NCBI RefSeq assembly: GCF_022458985.1
Contig: NC_061779.1
Coordinates: 15,607,001-15,671,000 of the forward strand
Direction: 5' to 3'
Source of the DNA: Mugil cephalus
Taxonomy: Eukaryota; Chordata; Actinopteri; Mugiliformes; Mugilidae
DNA length: 64,000 bases
Positions 1 through 12,400 of the stretch are shown here, piece by piece (positions within the stretch are counted from its first letter, which is position 1; every line of letters starts with the position of its first letter). Under the pieces are notes generated by a model, which had not been told where the DNA came from, made no database searches, and saw only the letters and a program-made list of their open reading frames with translations. Position numbers and translations under genes: made by a program.

Positions 1-131
1 AGCTAAAATCTGTTCCCTCAGAAACATCTAAGCTGTAAAAGAACAATTAAGGCTGTAAACCGAATGTAAACCCAATCACTGCATTACCTCATCAAGAGTA
101 AGTATGCATTCAGCCTTTCTCCTAATTTCAG

Positions 132-641
132 GTATCCGTTTTACATGCTGGGCTGCTTCAATACTGAGTGGAAAACCCTCACATGGCTGCGGTACACGAT
201 CTGGATGCCATTGTATCCTTTAGGCGTTTTAGCTGAAGGTACGATCGGTTTACTTGTCTCTGAATTAACTCTTAATTCTCGACGTAAAAGTACTAAAATG
301 TGTAATCTCTGAATCACCCTGCAGCTGTTGCGGTGATACAATCCATTCCCATCTTTGACGAAACTAAACTCCTGAGTATTCCTCTCCCGAAATCCATCGG
401 CACCTCCGTCAGCTTCTCGTACTTCCTGCACATCTACCTTGTTCTCATGTTTTTGGGTAAGTTGTTGAGACACCACATCTCGATCTGCTGACACTGTATG
501 TTCAAATGTCACGATTTGTGTTCTGATATCGATCTTTTTTTTTTTTTTTTTTTTTTTTTTACAGGGCTCTTTACCAACTTTCGGCACTTGTACAAGCAGA
601 GGAGCAAGCGCTTCCGAACCAAAAAGCGCAAAGCAAACTGA
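132..641 (+). CDS. hacd3: 3-hydroxyacyl-CoA dehydratase 3, C-terminal exons (partial)
   Basis: HACD enzymes remove water from 3-hydroxyacyl-CoA in the third step of very-long-chain fatty-acid elongation in the ER membrane. Three exons are visible: 132-238, 325-456 and 565-641 (stop TGA 639-641). Phases close across both GT-AG introns. The translation contains WLRYTIWMPLYPLG, typical of HACD3, and ends in a basic tail with KQRSKRFRTKKRK, suited to a cytosolic ER-anchored end. The catalytic Tyr (codon 214-216) and the Glu seven residues later (codon 235-237) fit the Y-P-x-G-x-x-x-E pattern of the family. The last intron ends in 26 T followed by ACAG. The N-terminal CS-like domain and the first membrane spans lie left of the window. 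The neighbour ints14 is convergent, as in human. Other HACD paralogues are less likely because of this tail and the synteny. Confidence 0.95.
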
Positions 642-778
642 GACTGAGCGTCGACAGCTTTCGTCGAACGCCTTCGCTGCCTGCTTGGAAACATCTTAAA
701 CGATCACCGTGTTCCAAAACCCTGCTCTGGTGACATCAGTTCAGGTTTTATCATGCAGTCATCTTTAACACGTTTCTC

Positions 779-784
779 AATAAA
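779..784 (+). terminator. hacd3: poly(A) signal of hacd3
   Basis: AATAAA lies 138 bp after the hacd3 stop codon and is the first canonical signal on this strand. A second AATAAA at 1247-1252 could serve a longer transcript that would overlap the ints14 3' UTR. Confidence 0.6.
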
Positions 785-1452
785 ATGGCTTCCTCTTTCG
801 TTAACACCCAACAGATGATGCAGTTTTTCATCATTGCACAACAGTCACGTTTGCTTATATACCAGACAGTAGCTGCTGTAAGCCATCGAAAGTGATGTTC
901 CGTGTGACACTGTATTACTTTTTATTTTGTTTCAAACCACTGATAATTTTGACTTTGTTTGCATTGAAACATTCAGCGTTTCGTCATTTCAAAGAGGGTT
1001 ACTGGTGCGTGAATGAAGAACTTAACAATATCCTTGAACGCTTGGTTATTATTCTGGATTTCTGAACCGTTCCACAAAGCTCAGGGAAAATCCTCCTGCT
1101 AAAATACAGAAAGCTTTTTGTGTCCCTTAAGCTCAACAATAACCTTTGTTGGTTTCCCACTCTGCTGTTTTATTGTTTTGAAAGTCACAGTAACAATAAC
1201 AGTCGTTTCACTGGTTTCCTGTAAATGTGACACCTATCTGACACTGAATAAAAATGAAATTTAACTCTGTTTAGTATGTGAAAAAGACGATGCAACAAAA
1301 CATGTAAAAAAAAAAAAAAGTATGTACACGCCAACATTCTTTGAATTAATTTACACTCGAAGTAGCCCCTTTCTTCAACAACAGTCAGGATACATCCCCG
1401 CTGACTGGCCGAGGCTGCTGGGTATTAGTCCATTCATACCAATTCATTTGGC
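785..1452. other. convergent 3' ends of hacd3 and ints14
   Basis: No coding potential is seen. The stretch lies between the hacd3 poly(A) signal and the ints14 stop codon. It holds a candidate ints14 poly(A) signal on the minus strand (TTTATT on the plus strand at 1169-1174) and a plus-strand AATAAA at 1247-1252. It is most likely the ints14 3' UTR and a short spacer. Confidence 0.55.
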
Positions 1453-4400
1453 TCAACTGGAGAAGTCGGTGTACATGGGAGCAATGTTGTGATCGAAGGC
1501 AGCGTACTGCGAGTCGCCCGTGCTGGCTAGTTTGAGTTGCTGAGCAGCGTGCGAGAGCTGGAAGGCGGCGTCAGGATGGGCCGAGTCTGGCAACAGGGTG
1601 CACTCTCTCTCCAGCAGGTCGGCCACTCCCTTCAGGAGCTCCCAGAAACCGAAAGCCAAAGCAGCCTTCCGCAGACGATTCAGCTCCTGATAGATTCAAA
1701 TAATTAAAAAAAAAAATGTTTAAAAAATGGAACCATTTATTCATAGGTTGGAGCCATTTCAGCTAAACTTACTTTATAGAAGGTCTGAGTTTTGTCTGGC
1801 AATTTCCTGGCATTCCTCAAGATCTTCTGGACATCCGTCTGCACGGTGACAAGCATCAATAAATCAGTGATGACAAGGAAGTGATGGTTATCATTCAAGA
1901 AATTCTTAGCGGTCAGTTAAGGCGCTGACTGTACATCTGAATAAGCATTGTGTTAAGACGGTGTTATGTTTGAAAAAGGAAAGAACAGGATGTTGTCATG
2001 TGATAACAGATTATTGTAAATACTGTGCATATACAACATCACAAAATCTATTCATCTTGGGTTTCATTCATGAACGGATGTGAGGAGTCGATATTTGTTT
2101 GATTGTGACATCAAAAACTGGTAATTACATCAGTAACTCTCGCATAGAGTCTACAGCAGAAAGGATTAACTGATTAGTCAATTGATCAATCAAAAACCAT
2201 TTTGATTGAAGTATAAAAGACTTGTTTCTTTCAATTGTTTTGTCAGCAGGTGTTTTGTAGAATTCAGATAAAAAGCCAGAAAATGTATCTAATTGTTGTC
2301 CTCTCTATAGTCTTCATCAAACAGGAGTGCAATATGCAGTGTTTGTTTTTTTTTTTTGTTTTTTTTTTTTACTGTACCTGTAGTCCGCTGGCTTTAATCC
2401 ACACAGTTACATTCTGGGCATAGCTTCGTTTGACCGGGGGCTGCACAGGGAAAGGACTTTTACTGTCATCCTCACCGTAGGGATTTTCTGCAGCCTCTGA
2501 AATACAAGAACAGCCACAGAACATCAGAGTGAAGTTGATCCACGGCATCATGATCAAGGCGTGCTTCAGAAACCTGGGTCAATTTCTTTTAAATGTTCGC
2601 TATAAAACTGAAAAATGCGACACATACGAACAGCATGCTGAGGAGGTTTGTCACAAAGACAAAACAGAACGTTTTATTTTACTGCAGAGAAACCTGACAC
2701 AGTGAAGGGGTGAAAGGTTACCTGAGATTGGTCCCAAATGTGAGATCTTTCCCAGCCAGGGCAGAGGCCCTGGACCCGGCTCGAACAGAGACATCATCAG
2801 GTTTGATTTCTTCTTGCTGTCTGCCTGAGAGTAAAGCATACCATACCAGTCTGGCCTGGGAGCAAAAGAAACAATGATTTAGATGCAGTGAGGACCTCAC
2901 TATCTGTCCTTTAATCCCACCAGAGACAAATGTGGTCTTAAATTCTCTTGAGAAAGGTATCTCTGCGTGGAGGACGGGACTCCCACGACCTGCCTTTTCC
3001 ACCCTTCGTATTAAAAATGTCAGAATCAACACTGACCAGACTTCTCAAACCACAGAGAGGCGGAAGATTTGACACAGTGACATTAACAGGAGGACACGAC
3101 ACCACTTAGCTTTGGGATCATCTTCCACGAAACGAGACTGTGGATTCATTCAAAGTCCGGTCATTTTACACCAGAACAAAGAAAACAACAACCTTTCATC
3201 TTCTCCCTGCCTTTCTCTGTCTTCCCCTAACATCCTGTGGGGTACGGCGATAAGAGGTTTACCAGACGGGCCATAAAATGCAGATGCATTCCTGACGTTA
3301 AGTGGAGACTTCTTTATTTATGTGAAAGAGCAGCTCTGTAACCAAAATACAGTACTCAACAAATGTTCTCATAAGAACAAGCCAAAAATAATACAAGACA
3401 AGTAAACAATAGTAACTACACTTCTATACTCTATACTCTATACGACCACACTGCCACCTAGTGACCATGGAAAGGTCTCTGCAAAACTGCATGTGCAATG
3501 GATACTGGCCTGTGTTTAATTATTTTGACAAAATGGTGTTGTTTAATTTCTCTTTTAAACCCTGACGTTCTTTTTATGTGCTGAGTTTACACGGGATGAT
3601 ATGGCCCTAATTATTAGTAGATGATAAACGTGAGTATGTGACTTTTGTGAGGAAGAATCTGAATTATTTCATTTAAATAATTCCTTACTCTAAAGCATCG
3701 TCTTCTATTACACCTATGACTAAAGAATTCAATCTGGGCACAGAAGGATGGTTTGTCCACCCAGACGATCTAGCTTTATGATCTAGGCCTTGTTGTTTGC
3801 CTTTAGCTGATTTTTTCCTTCCTTTTTGACAATTTCCCTGTAACCACTCATCAAGTTTTTACCAGCATCTATTCTTGAAGTTACAGATATTTTACCCTGT
3901 TGTTGGGGGAAAAAAAGCTTCAAAGTTCAAGTCAATACCAAACCAACAGGCCGGACACACAAAGGCTCTAACTACCAACGACCTGGTGCCAGATAGTTAT
4001 CAGACTTCAAACACAATCAGGAGGGATCAGTAAAGGCTGAATCTACTTGTGGAATCAACCTTTAAACTCCGCTGCAGGAAAGCGTTGTTTCATGTTAGGC
4101 TGGTCTTAGAGTTGTTTTCAAAAACTACATCTATCTAAACTATATCTACTATACCAGTTAACTATAAACAAGTCCGGTGCATCTCACCCCAACTGGACCA
4201 GCGCCACCATGCCCTCGACCTTCAGACTTCCGTGCAGAAGTACGCAGAAGTTTGGACTTTTGCCTGCCATCTGACTGGCAGAAGGTTCCTCCTCGAGCTC
4301 CTCTGTAGCTCCTGTACCGACGTCATCCACTTCTGAAATCAAGTATAAAGAAAATATATGATGAAATCACAAATACGTGGCACACAAAGGTCCCATAGAT

Positions 4401-6177
4401 CTGGTTTAACGTTTTAAAATGACCTCTTTACTTTCAATATGAAATTGAAAAAATGTGACGAAAAAAAAATGCTTCTTGTTTTGTATTTCCATGCTATCCA
4501 TTTTCTCACTTTGTAATAACAGAAAATCCCTTCCTGAGCTGAACATTGCCAGAGGATGTAATTTAGTCAAAACCATTAGTTCCTCAAACTGCAAACAGTT
4601 TTTAAAGCAGAGAAACAAAAAGCAGCTACAAATAACCCATCTGTCTATAATACAATTAGCATTTCATGTAACTGCCACAGTAAAAAAAAAAATAAAAACG
4701 CCAAAACAAACCTTTATTCACAGCAATGGGTAGTACCAAGTGTCTGGATATGACGGGAGGACTGGAAATGTCAGCAATTTCAATGAAGCCCACAATTTCC
4801 AAATCTGAAATACATAGTACAGATAGTGAAGTTTTACTGGTTGAATAAGAGTTTAAATTATTCTAACCACGGCATTTAAAGTCAACTGTATACCTGTACT
4901 GACTGTTCGGGGCATGGGCTCCACCTCATCATCTACCACGACCGGCTCAGGTCGAGGGAACACCTGAACGTCTGAGGACAGATTCCCACAGTGTAGGACC
5001 GCATGGAAGGGAGAGTATGCATGATCAATCAGCCGCCTGGAGACATGGAAACATTACGTCAACATTACGTGCTTTACTACACATATGCAAAATGAAAAGT
5101 ACATTTTTCTTCCCGTATTATTTCCTGAGTACAGTCATACCCAAACATGGCCTGCACACTCTTCATGCAGAGTGGACCCTCGACAGTGAAGATCTGTCCG
5201 TCGCCTCCACTGAGACGAAGTAGCTCCTCCAAATTGTCCATGGCATCAGTCATCTGCAACTGCAATTACACAAACACTTAAAGAGTGAGTGACAACTCCT
5301 CAGGTCACATAGCATTCAGGTGTTTGTGTGTGGGAGGAATTATGAACATTTTTAAACTCTCTCAAATAATGAACATGATCTAGAGTTTTGAAACTGAAAA
5401 ACAACCGTTGAGCCGCTGGCAGAAAAGAAAAAAGGGGGTGATTCAGTACCTCCTCTGAATTGGCTACACACATGATGAACAGTTTGGTGGGGAAAGGGAA
5501 AGGAAGAGGGAATTTCTTTTCATCCCCGCGATGCTTCAGCGTTTGGAGGGAGTGCCGTAGGGAGCCCTTTCCAATACCAAGAGATCCATCAGTAACCAGC
5601 ACCACCTGTAGGACACCAGAGGGAGGTACATAAACATAAGCCTGTTCAATAATAAATATGCATGAGTGGCTGCAATCACAGTAGGAAAAGTGTTTGAGCT
5701 TTAATGACGTGTAATAGCTGCAGAGGTGTGATGACGCTAGGTAAAGAGCTTGCCAAAGTACCTGGCAGGGACAGGCACTACCCCACTCCTGTTGAACCAC
5801 GTTACTAACTCCATGCAGAGCTGATTCCACACAGGTCTTGTCATAGTCTTCTAGGTTGCTAAGAGCCTCCTGTGCAGAGACAAAAGCATTAGAAATTATA
5901 TATGTGTTTTAAATAAACACAGGCAAATACTTTTCAAAGGGAGGCAACACTCCACCTGTAACGCGTTGTAATCCCTGGTGAAAGGCACCAGCAGCTCCCA
6001 GAGGGAAGAAAATGCCATCAGTGACGTGAACTCCAGGCGGTAGTTGGAGGCCATGTGTTCAAACAACATATTGAGTCCGTGGACTGCCAGGTTCTTCCTT
6101 TGAAACTCTTCGCTGCCATCCGGTAACACCGGCCGTGTCATGGACAGAGACACGTCCATTAAGACCACGGTAGGCAT
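1453..6177 (-). CDS. ints14: Integrator complex subunit 14 (VWA9), complete
   Basis: INTS14 pairs with INTS13 and INTS10 in an arm of Integrator, the nuclear complex that cleaves nascent snRNA and other Pol II transcripts. Coding exons in transcript order: 6177-5956, 5869-5762, 5605-5450, 5259-5141, 5036-4894, 4804-4712, 4332-4188, 2855-2722, 2496-2378, 1838-1773, 1686-1453. They sum to 1539 nt (512 aa; human is about 518) and every phase closes. The ATG at 6177 begins MPTVVLMDVSLSMT, the usual start. The vWA domain fills the first 200 residues or so, with a DxSxS MIDAS motif at residues 8-12. The C-terminal half carries SENPYGEDDSKSPFP-like and ECTLLPDSAHPDAAFQL-like blocks typical of the family. 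It lies between hacd3 (tail to tail) and slc24a1 (head to head, wide spacer). I see no damage. Confidence 0.97.
2160..2310. repeat. possible degraded interspersed repeat in an ints14 intron
   Basis: An AT-rich segment with alternating GATTAGTCAATTGATCAATC and AAAAAGCCAGAAAAT resembles a repeat often seen in fish introns. The family is not certain and the ends cannot be set by eye. Confidence 0.3.
3451..3464 (-). promoter_or_regulatory. CTCF-like motif in an ints14 intron
   Basis: Read on the minus strand, TCACTAGGTGGCAG fits the CTCF core CCASYAGRKGGCRS at 13 of 14 positions. Only the first base differs. Occupancy cannot be judged from sequence. Confidence 0.4.
5762..6177 (-). CDS. ints14: ints14 exons 2-3: N-terminal part of the vWA domain
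   Basis: Coding begins in exon 2. Its acceptor puts the exon start at 6232 and leaves 55 nt of 5' UTR before the ATG. The exon encodes 74 residues, including the MIDAS DVSLS at residues 8-12. Exon 3 (5869-5762) adds 36 residues ending at a CPCQ. The vWA fold continues in 5605-5450, where VTDGSLGIGKGSLRHSL gives the next MIDAS-side loop with its Asp. Confidence 0.92.
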
Positions 6178-6640
6178 GGTTCACTGTTTATCCAAAACCC
6201 CCTCTAATGAAATGGACTCCAAAGGGCTCCCGCTGAAGGAGGAAACGATGAAACTTATGAGAAGATAAACAAGATAAACAAGTTGGCATTTAGTAGCTTC
6301 TCCTTTAGTGGGCGACGAGATCGTATGTCGGCTATGTATCGACCCCACCCGCTATAATGTAACATAGTGTGCGTGTTGTCCTTAATTACGCTTTTGTAGA
6401 TTTATCACTGAACGACAATTAATGACGCTGAAAACTACAAGGATGTCGAAGCACAGGGCTGTTAGCTGTGTTAGCCTAAACTACGTTAGCATTCAGCTAC
6501 GTAACGATAAAAGACTCAGACGAGGAAACGCTCCGGTTGCTTTTGAACTAATATGAGAAGTCAGCTATATATGAGCTAAACTATTCGGCGAAAAACAAAT
6601 TTTGACAAAAGTCAAAAGTCAAAATGAATAAAAAATGTAC

Positions 6641-6710
6641 CTGCCATTCAATATGTCACTGGCCAGCCAGTGTCTGTGGTGTGATGTGCAACGGTACTTC
6701 CGTCCGGGTG
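6641..6710 (-). promoter_or_regulatory. ints14: ints14 5' UTR exon 1 and core promoter
   Basis: A donor GGCAG|GTACAT at 6641/6640 matches the acceptor at 6232, so a short non-coding first exon is inferred. Its 5' end is not visible. An ETS-type core CGGAAG (minus strand, 6697-6702) lies at the likely start, as is common in TATA-less housekeeping promoters. The exact start site is a guess. Confidence 0.5.
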
Positions 6711-7800
6711 ACAGTGGTGGATAAATAGTTCCTATGTGATTTAAATATGAATCATAAATATAACCAGGTTTCTATTATTGTGTTGGCCATTTCAGTCATT
6801 GGGCTTGGAAAAATACCTGAAAAAAATATGGCTTAATTCTATCCAGTTTAACAGCACCACAAGTTACATCTTTCAAGGATATAGTTAAACTGACACTTTT
6901 ATTACGCCTTTTCGTCATAAACCTTAACATTAACATTTACGAAGGAGGACTTGGTACATTCATTTTCACCAATGTATGTAAACTATGTACCAGATGAACA
7001 GGCAAAGAGAGTGCACCATATCCACAAAGGCTTTCCTGTTTTTAGTACATGAACAGGTGGAAACTATATCAATCGGAAGGTATAAATACATATTTGCTAC
7101 CTTTGAACATTTTCGTGTTTTTTTTAAATTACCTTACGCGTGTTACTTTCAAGGCTAAAATAACGCTTCAGTAATTTGTGTCGGTCTTACATAGCGTTAT
7201 AAATCTCCACTCCTCCCAAGCCAAACGAGTTAAATGAATAGGGAGGATAGAAGGTGTTTGTTTACTCCAAACTAACGATACTAATAATCAAATCGTCACT
7301 GGAAGCTGCTTGTTGGCTTATTTTGCTAGCTTTTTCCAAACCGTTAAATAAAATACGTGTTTAGTGAATGCGAGTAATAAAAAACTTTCAGAAGAAACAC
7401 AGAAAAGAATTTGCTCCATATCGGTCTATATTGTGCAACACTAATTTCATCCGTGTAGATGCAGGTTACATTGCAATAAACAGTTCCTTTATGATAAACA
7501 TTTAAAATGATAAATTTCATACACAGATGCGGAAAAATCAGGCACTATTTAAAATTGAGCAAAGGTACTTGAGCAATAATGAGATTGGTATATGCATGGT
7601 GTATATTTAGGATGGGAGCTACTTTATTTGAAAAAAGTTTCATAAAACAATGGATTTTTTATTTCCATGGGTAATCTCTGAGAATAATTATTCTTTATTA
7701 AATTCATGCAGCATAATACTATTTCATTGAATGAACAATTGTATTTTGATTTTAAAGTGACTATTACTAAGGTATACTAACACAGTGAGAGTGAGACAAT
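6711..7800. other. spacer between the ints14 and slc24a1 promoters
   Basis: AT-rich, with no exon-like open frame, RNA gene or recognisable transposon. The two genes are divergent but about 1.1 kb apart, so one shared core promoter is unlikely. Confidence 0.5.
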
Positions 7801-7805
7801 GCACA

Positions 7806-7846
7806 TAATCCTCTTAGAAGACTTCAGGTGTTAGGTATTATGCTGA
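7806..7846 (+). promoter_or_regulatory. slc24a1: putative photoreceptor-type promoter elements of slc24a1
   Basis: TAATCC (7806-7811) matches the CRX/OTX site and TGCTGA (7841-7846) matches an NRL/MAF half site. Both lie just upstream of an inferred 5' UTR exon ending at 7988. This suits a rod-expressed gene, but such short motifs also occur by chance. Confidence 0.3.
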
Positions 7847-7849
7847 TCC

Positions 7850-8425
7850 ATTGTGAAGACTTGTTCTGTGTCCTACATAACCCTAACCCTTTGCAAGCAG
7901 GTTTTGTTTGGTCCACAACGTCCAGCTGTGAAAATCTATTTCGAGAGATTCTTTTGCACACCTCACTTTGCAGGACATAACTTCTATGGTAAGTTTGAAT
8001 TAATGTTCACATTTTTGTTTCTTAAATTTAGTTTGATGACGATTTTAGTCTAGCTTCTTGCTACATGAACATTTTGATTCATTTTATTCCATGTGTTTTA
8101 CTTCCTTGTGCATTTACAAATGTTTTGTCTTTATTTAGTGTTATTTATTTATTTTCATCATTCATCTTGTTCAGAAACCAGTGTCATACTTAATCAGGAC
8201 ACGTTCTGAATGGGCTTATCAATAACGTTACATAGAATCATGTTAATTCCCTGTGCTTCCTTTCACCCACAGGCTGGGTTTTCATAGGAGTTGAGGATGT
8301 GACATGAATCACGCAGCTGAAGTCTGGAATTGTGTAACCCCATGGTCTGCTGGGGAGAGAGCTGGACTCTACCAAAGACCATTAATGCAGCTTAAGTTAA
8401 CCTAACTACACTGCTTTGGAGGAAA
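7850..8425 (+). other. slc24a1: inferred 5' UTR exons of slc24a1
   Basis: A good donor (TATG|GTAAGT) follows position 7988 and a good acceptor (TTTCACCCACAG) precedes 8273. I infer a non-coding first exon ending at 7988 and a second exon from 8273 that runs into the ATG at 8426. The 5' limit of exon 1 is not visible. Confidence 0.45.
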
Positions 8426-9487
8426 ATGTATTGTACAAGAAGGAAGCGACTGCAGCTGAGCCGGGTTCTTTTTCTCCTGTCTGGAGTTTTTCTCTGTACC
8501 CTATACCAGCTGACCATCAGTGCCCGGCTGTATGGGCCTTTTCCAATGCCTCAGATTGGAGAAGATTTTGGAGAAGGTTCGACCGAGGGCATTGAAGAGG
8601 CTACAGTAGAACCTGGAGGGCTGGAGGAACCTCTTACTGCAACACACGAGTTAGAGCCCACAGATCAAACGACTCCACAGATGCAAGTGGTGCATCATAC
8701 AGTTCCCACTTCAGATTTAAAAACACCCACCAGCACTGAATCACCATCATTGCCAACGACGAACCGGACTATTGTGCACTGCATCTACGTGGCCCCCGAA
8801 CCTCCACTTGAGACACCCAGACCTGCTCCACCTCCTCCACCTCCTCCACCTCCTCCTGTAACTACCATCTCTCCAGCTCCCCCTGGTGAAACTCCACACG
8901 TAAAGGGCGAATACCCTGAGGATATCTTTTCTATTGAGGATCGTAGACGAGGCTGGGTGATCCTCCATGTTCTTGGGATGATATACATGTTTGTGTCCCT
9001 TGCAATTGTGTGTGATGAGTTCTTTGTTCCTGCACTGGGGGTAATCACAGACAAGCTGGCCATCTCCGATGATGTGGCAGGAGCCACCTTCATGGCCGCC
9101 GGAGGTTCTGCCCCTGAGCTTTTTACTTCCTTGATAGGAGTCTTCATCGCCCACAGCAACGTGGGTATCGGCACGATTGTCGGTTCAGCAGTTTTCAACA
9201 TATTGTTTGTGATTGGAATGTGTGCTTTGTTTTCTCGGGAGGTTCTTCACCTAACTTGGTGGCCACTTTTCCGAGACGTGTCGTTTTACATACTTGACCT
9301 CATCTTGCTCATTATCTTCTTCCTGGATAACATCATAATGTGGTGGGAGAGCGTATTACTGGTGACCTGCTATACTCTCTATGTTGTTTTCATGAAGTTT
9401 AATGTGCAAATAGAGCGAGCGTTCAAGACCCAGCTCCACAAACACAAGAGCATTGTCAAAGTTATTGCTGTGGAGGAACCGGAATCG
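8426..9487 (+). CDS. slc24a1: slc24a1 coding exon 1: N-terminus and alpha-1 repeat
   Basis: This large exon (354 codons, phase 0 at the donor TCG|GTAAG) encodes the signal-like first segment, the extracellular loop with an uninterrupted run of ten prolines near residue 140, and the whole first membrane half. One large exon carrying the start and alpha-1 is the usual layout of SLC24A1. Two antisense open frames over the proline codons (8747-9201) are shadows of the GGTGGA complement. Confidence 0.93.
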
Positions 9488-12400
9488 GTAAGCACTCATA
9501 ACAGTATGAAATCAGTCCTATCCCACTGTCTTTAACTGACCCAGTTATGGGTGTGTTTTTAGATACTAAATCATAGATATTTGTCCATTTCTATTTGACC
9601 AAAGTTGTCTAGAGGCCCCTGAATATTTGTTTCCTGGTACATGACTAAACACAGAGTTTTAAAGGAGAATGCATGTCACTATAGAAGTATTGTATTGATG
9701 AGTTAAAAATAAGATAACTTAAGATAACCGACAACTTTTTGGGTGTAACACGTTTTGCTAGTGTTTTATCTGGTTGAAATGAAAGCACTCCTTTACATTT
9801 TGTGTCTTGCTCTCACATAATCCTTGTGTTTTATAACTGAAGCAGAAAGGCACATTTCTCCTCACTCCTCACATCCCTTCCCCACACGCTAATCATGCCA
9901 AAACAGCGAAATGATACTTGTAAAGGCCCTGGCAAATCAAAGCTGATCAACCACAGCAAACGAATCCTTTGAGGAGCTACAGCTCCGTACAAACCGTAGC
10001 ATCAACATTTACCGAGTTTAACCGTGGTAGATGTGATAGAGGATTAATTTACCACAAGTAAAGCTCAAGGATTGGTTCACACACAGGGCCTCTGATGAGC
10101 TGAATGCATACTGAATTTGCCTTTCTTAAAGTCAGTGTTGAAAATGCTATTTCACATCATACATAAAGAAATGTTATTTAAGAGAGGAATATATTTTCAA
10201 CATTAGTTTCCTTCATCTTTTTTCTTTTTTTTTGTCCTGAGATCTGACACTAATGAGACCATCCATGTGTGCAATGTGTGAAATAGGATGAGATCATAGC
10301 AAACAGTGTACACTGATATTTAAACTCTACCAAAATGAAATAACTTTGGTCTATCTTCACCAATGAATGAATGAACACTGAAAGAAACATTGTTGCACGC
10401 AGACAAGTGGGGACGATGGAGATAATGCCCCTGCTGCTCCAGAGGACAACAATCGGTTAAAGGTAAAAAATCAAGAAATCAACCAACCAGTCAGCTGAAA
10501 GAAGAAAGACACAAAAACAACACTCCTGTCCCTCAGATACTCACAGTGTTCGTCATTTACCTACATGTTGTTTTACATCTTTATTATCTGTCTGCAGTCC
10601 CGTTCACCATAACACGCTGTTAACAAGCCTCCCTACAAGTCCTCATGGAAACATGCTGACATCCACTATTTTCTAACAGTGATTTGTCACTGTCTGTGTA
10701 GCTGGCGTGACCTCAGTCATCTCTTTCCCCAGTTGAAGCCAGCCCTTCAGCGAGGGGGGAGTTCAGCTTCTTTGCACAACAGCACCATGAGAAACACCAT
10801 CTTCCAGCTCATGATTCACACATTAGACCCTCTCGGAGAGGGTGAGTACCATTCGACTGCCATGAATAGCCTGTTAACTGCTTTTACAATGACTGTCTGG
10901 AGACTATGTCCTTCCCATTGTAAAATGGATTAGCAAAGTGTCCCACATGAAGGCAGCACTAAGTCCAGATTGATACTAAGCAGATAAATGCCTACCTCAG
11001 ACCATGGAGGGATCCATTTGTAAAAAAAGGGATCTCAGTACACAGCACAGGAACTGTTCTACACTGACTTAAAATATCTCTAGTGCTGCAACCAACTGCA
11101 CTTGATGTTGCTATTATCTGTTAAATTAGTTGCATAAGCAGTCAGATGCAGTGATAGCTGGTTGAACAGTGTAATGATGGATTTACTTTCAGGAAAATAG
11201 CTTTTCCTGATACAGGTTTAATTAGTTTATCATTCACTAGATGTTAGACTGGAGTAACAACTGTTCAATGTGTCCCCACTCAACATGTAGGGATGCCTCC
11301 CAGTTTTCCCACCTTCCAGCCCTTAGCGATGCAAATTACTCCAGCACATTAATCAGCTTTTGGATGAGCCTGTAAAATCTGGATCATGTCTGCTACATGT
11401 CACAGCATCAACATGCTCTTTTTATCTATGTTCAATCAATCAGGCTCGTGCTGTCGGAGACATCTGGCGACATGGGGATGCATCCAAGAAATGCACCAAA
11501 TATGCGTGAAATAAGAATAAGAAGGGAAAACAATGAAATACAGTTAGGCAGCTCTAGAAATAAATTGAAACTAAAGCAGCATACACGATAAAATACAATA
11601 CAAGAATTTACCTAATGCTGTCATTCAAAGAGGAGAATGTTAAAAAAACATTTTTATTTCACTGTGTATGTGTGATTATGGGAGAATTTATTCTGAAACA
11701 CTTGCAATTTAGCTGCTTTCTGTCTTTGATTAATAATTTCTGAGTCATGATAGTTATCAGAAGAAAATCTGCTCTTTTTATTTTTGTTTTCTTGTACCTT
11801 TAGCAAGCACATTCCCTCTTTTAGGAAACTGATCTGAGCAGCACTAAAGGTCATGGTTCTGCTGCCGCCGCCGCTGCCGCGGCTGTCGTTGCACTGGTGA
11901 CATTTGCTAACTCATAACTGACTGTTTGTCTCCCACAGGTTAAATGATTTTTAGTGACACACTTGAGCAATCCATCGCACCATTCTGAGCTTGTTTTTGC
12001 TTGTTTGATTGTTCGTAGGGAAATTTAAGGATAAGGCTGTGACTCTGAATAATGTGGCTAGACGGAAGGCAGAGAGCAAAACTCAAGACAAAAGTGAAGG
12101 TAATGAGGAAGGATGCGATGGTCATCCCATGATCAGGCGCCTTTCATTAAGCTTTCAGGGTCTGCTCTTGAACGGAGACTCACTGAAAGCTGCTCGTCAC
12201 CTGTCCTGCAAAGCTCTGTTTCACATTAAAATCAGACACACATCATTTCTCAACCTATGCAACCGAGTCAAATAGATTCTGTGGCAACTGAAAGATGATG
12301 TGTATACTAAATGACTTCTATTATAATAGCATGACTTTCAGTAGGAATATCTGTCCTTAGCTTTTGTTTATACTGCTTGACATCATACTGTAGATGGGTG

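Noticed and set aside
7878..7890. Telomere-like TAACCCTAACCCT
   Set aside because: Only about two units, within a unique region; too short for an interstitial telomere.
8747..9201. Two antisense open frames with Gly or Trp-Arg repeats
   Set aside because: They are the complement of the proline codons and membrane exon of slc24a1.
11860..11900. GC-rich CCG/CTG stretch followed by a GT in an slc24a1 intron, possible extra exon
   Set aside because: No good acceptor gives a frame matching any NCKX1 loop, and exons 10841 and 12019 already join in phase.
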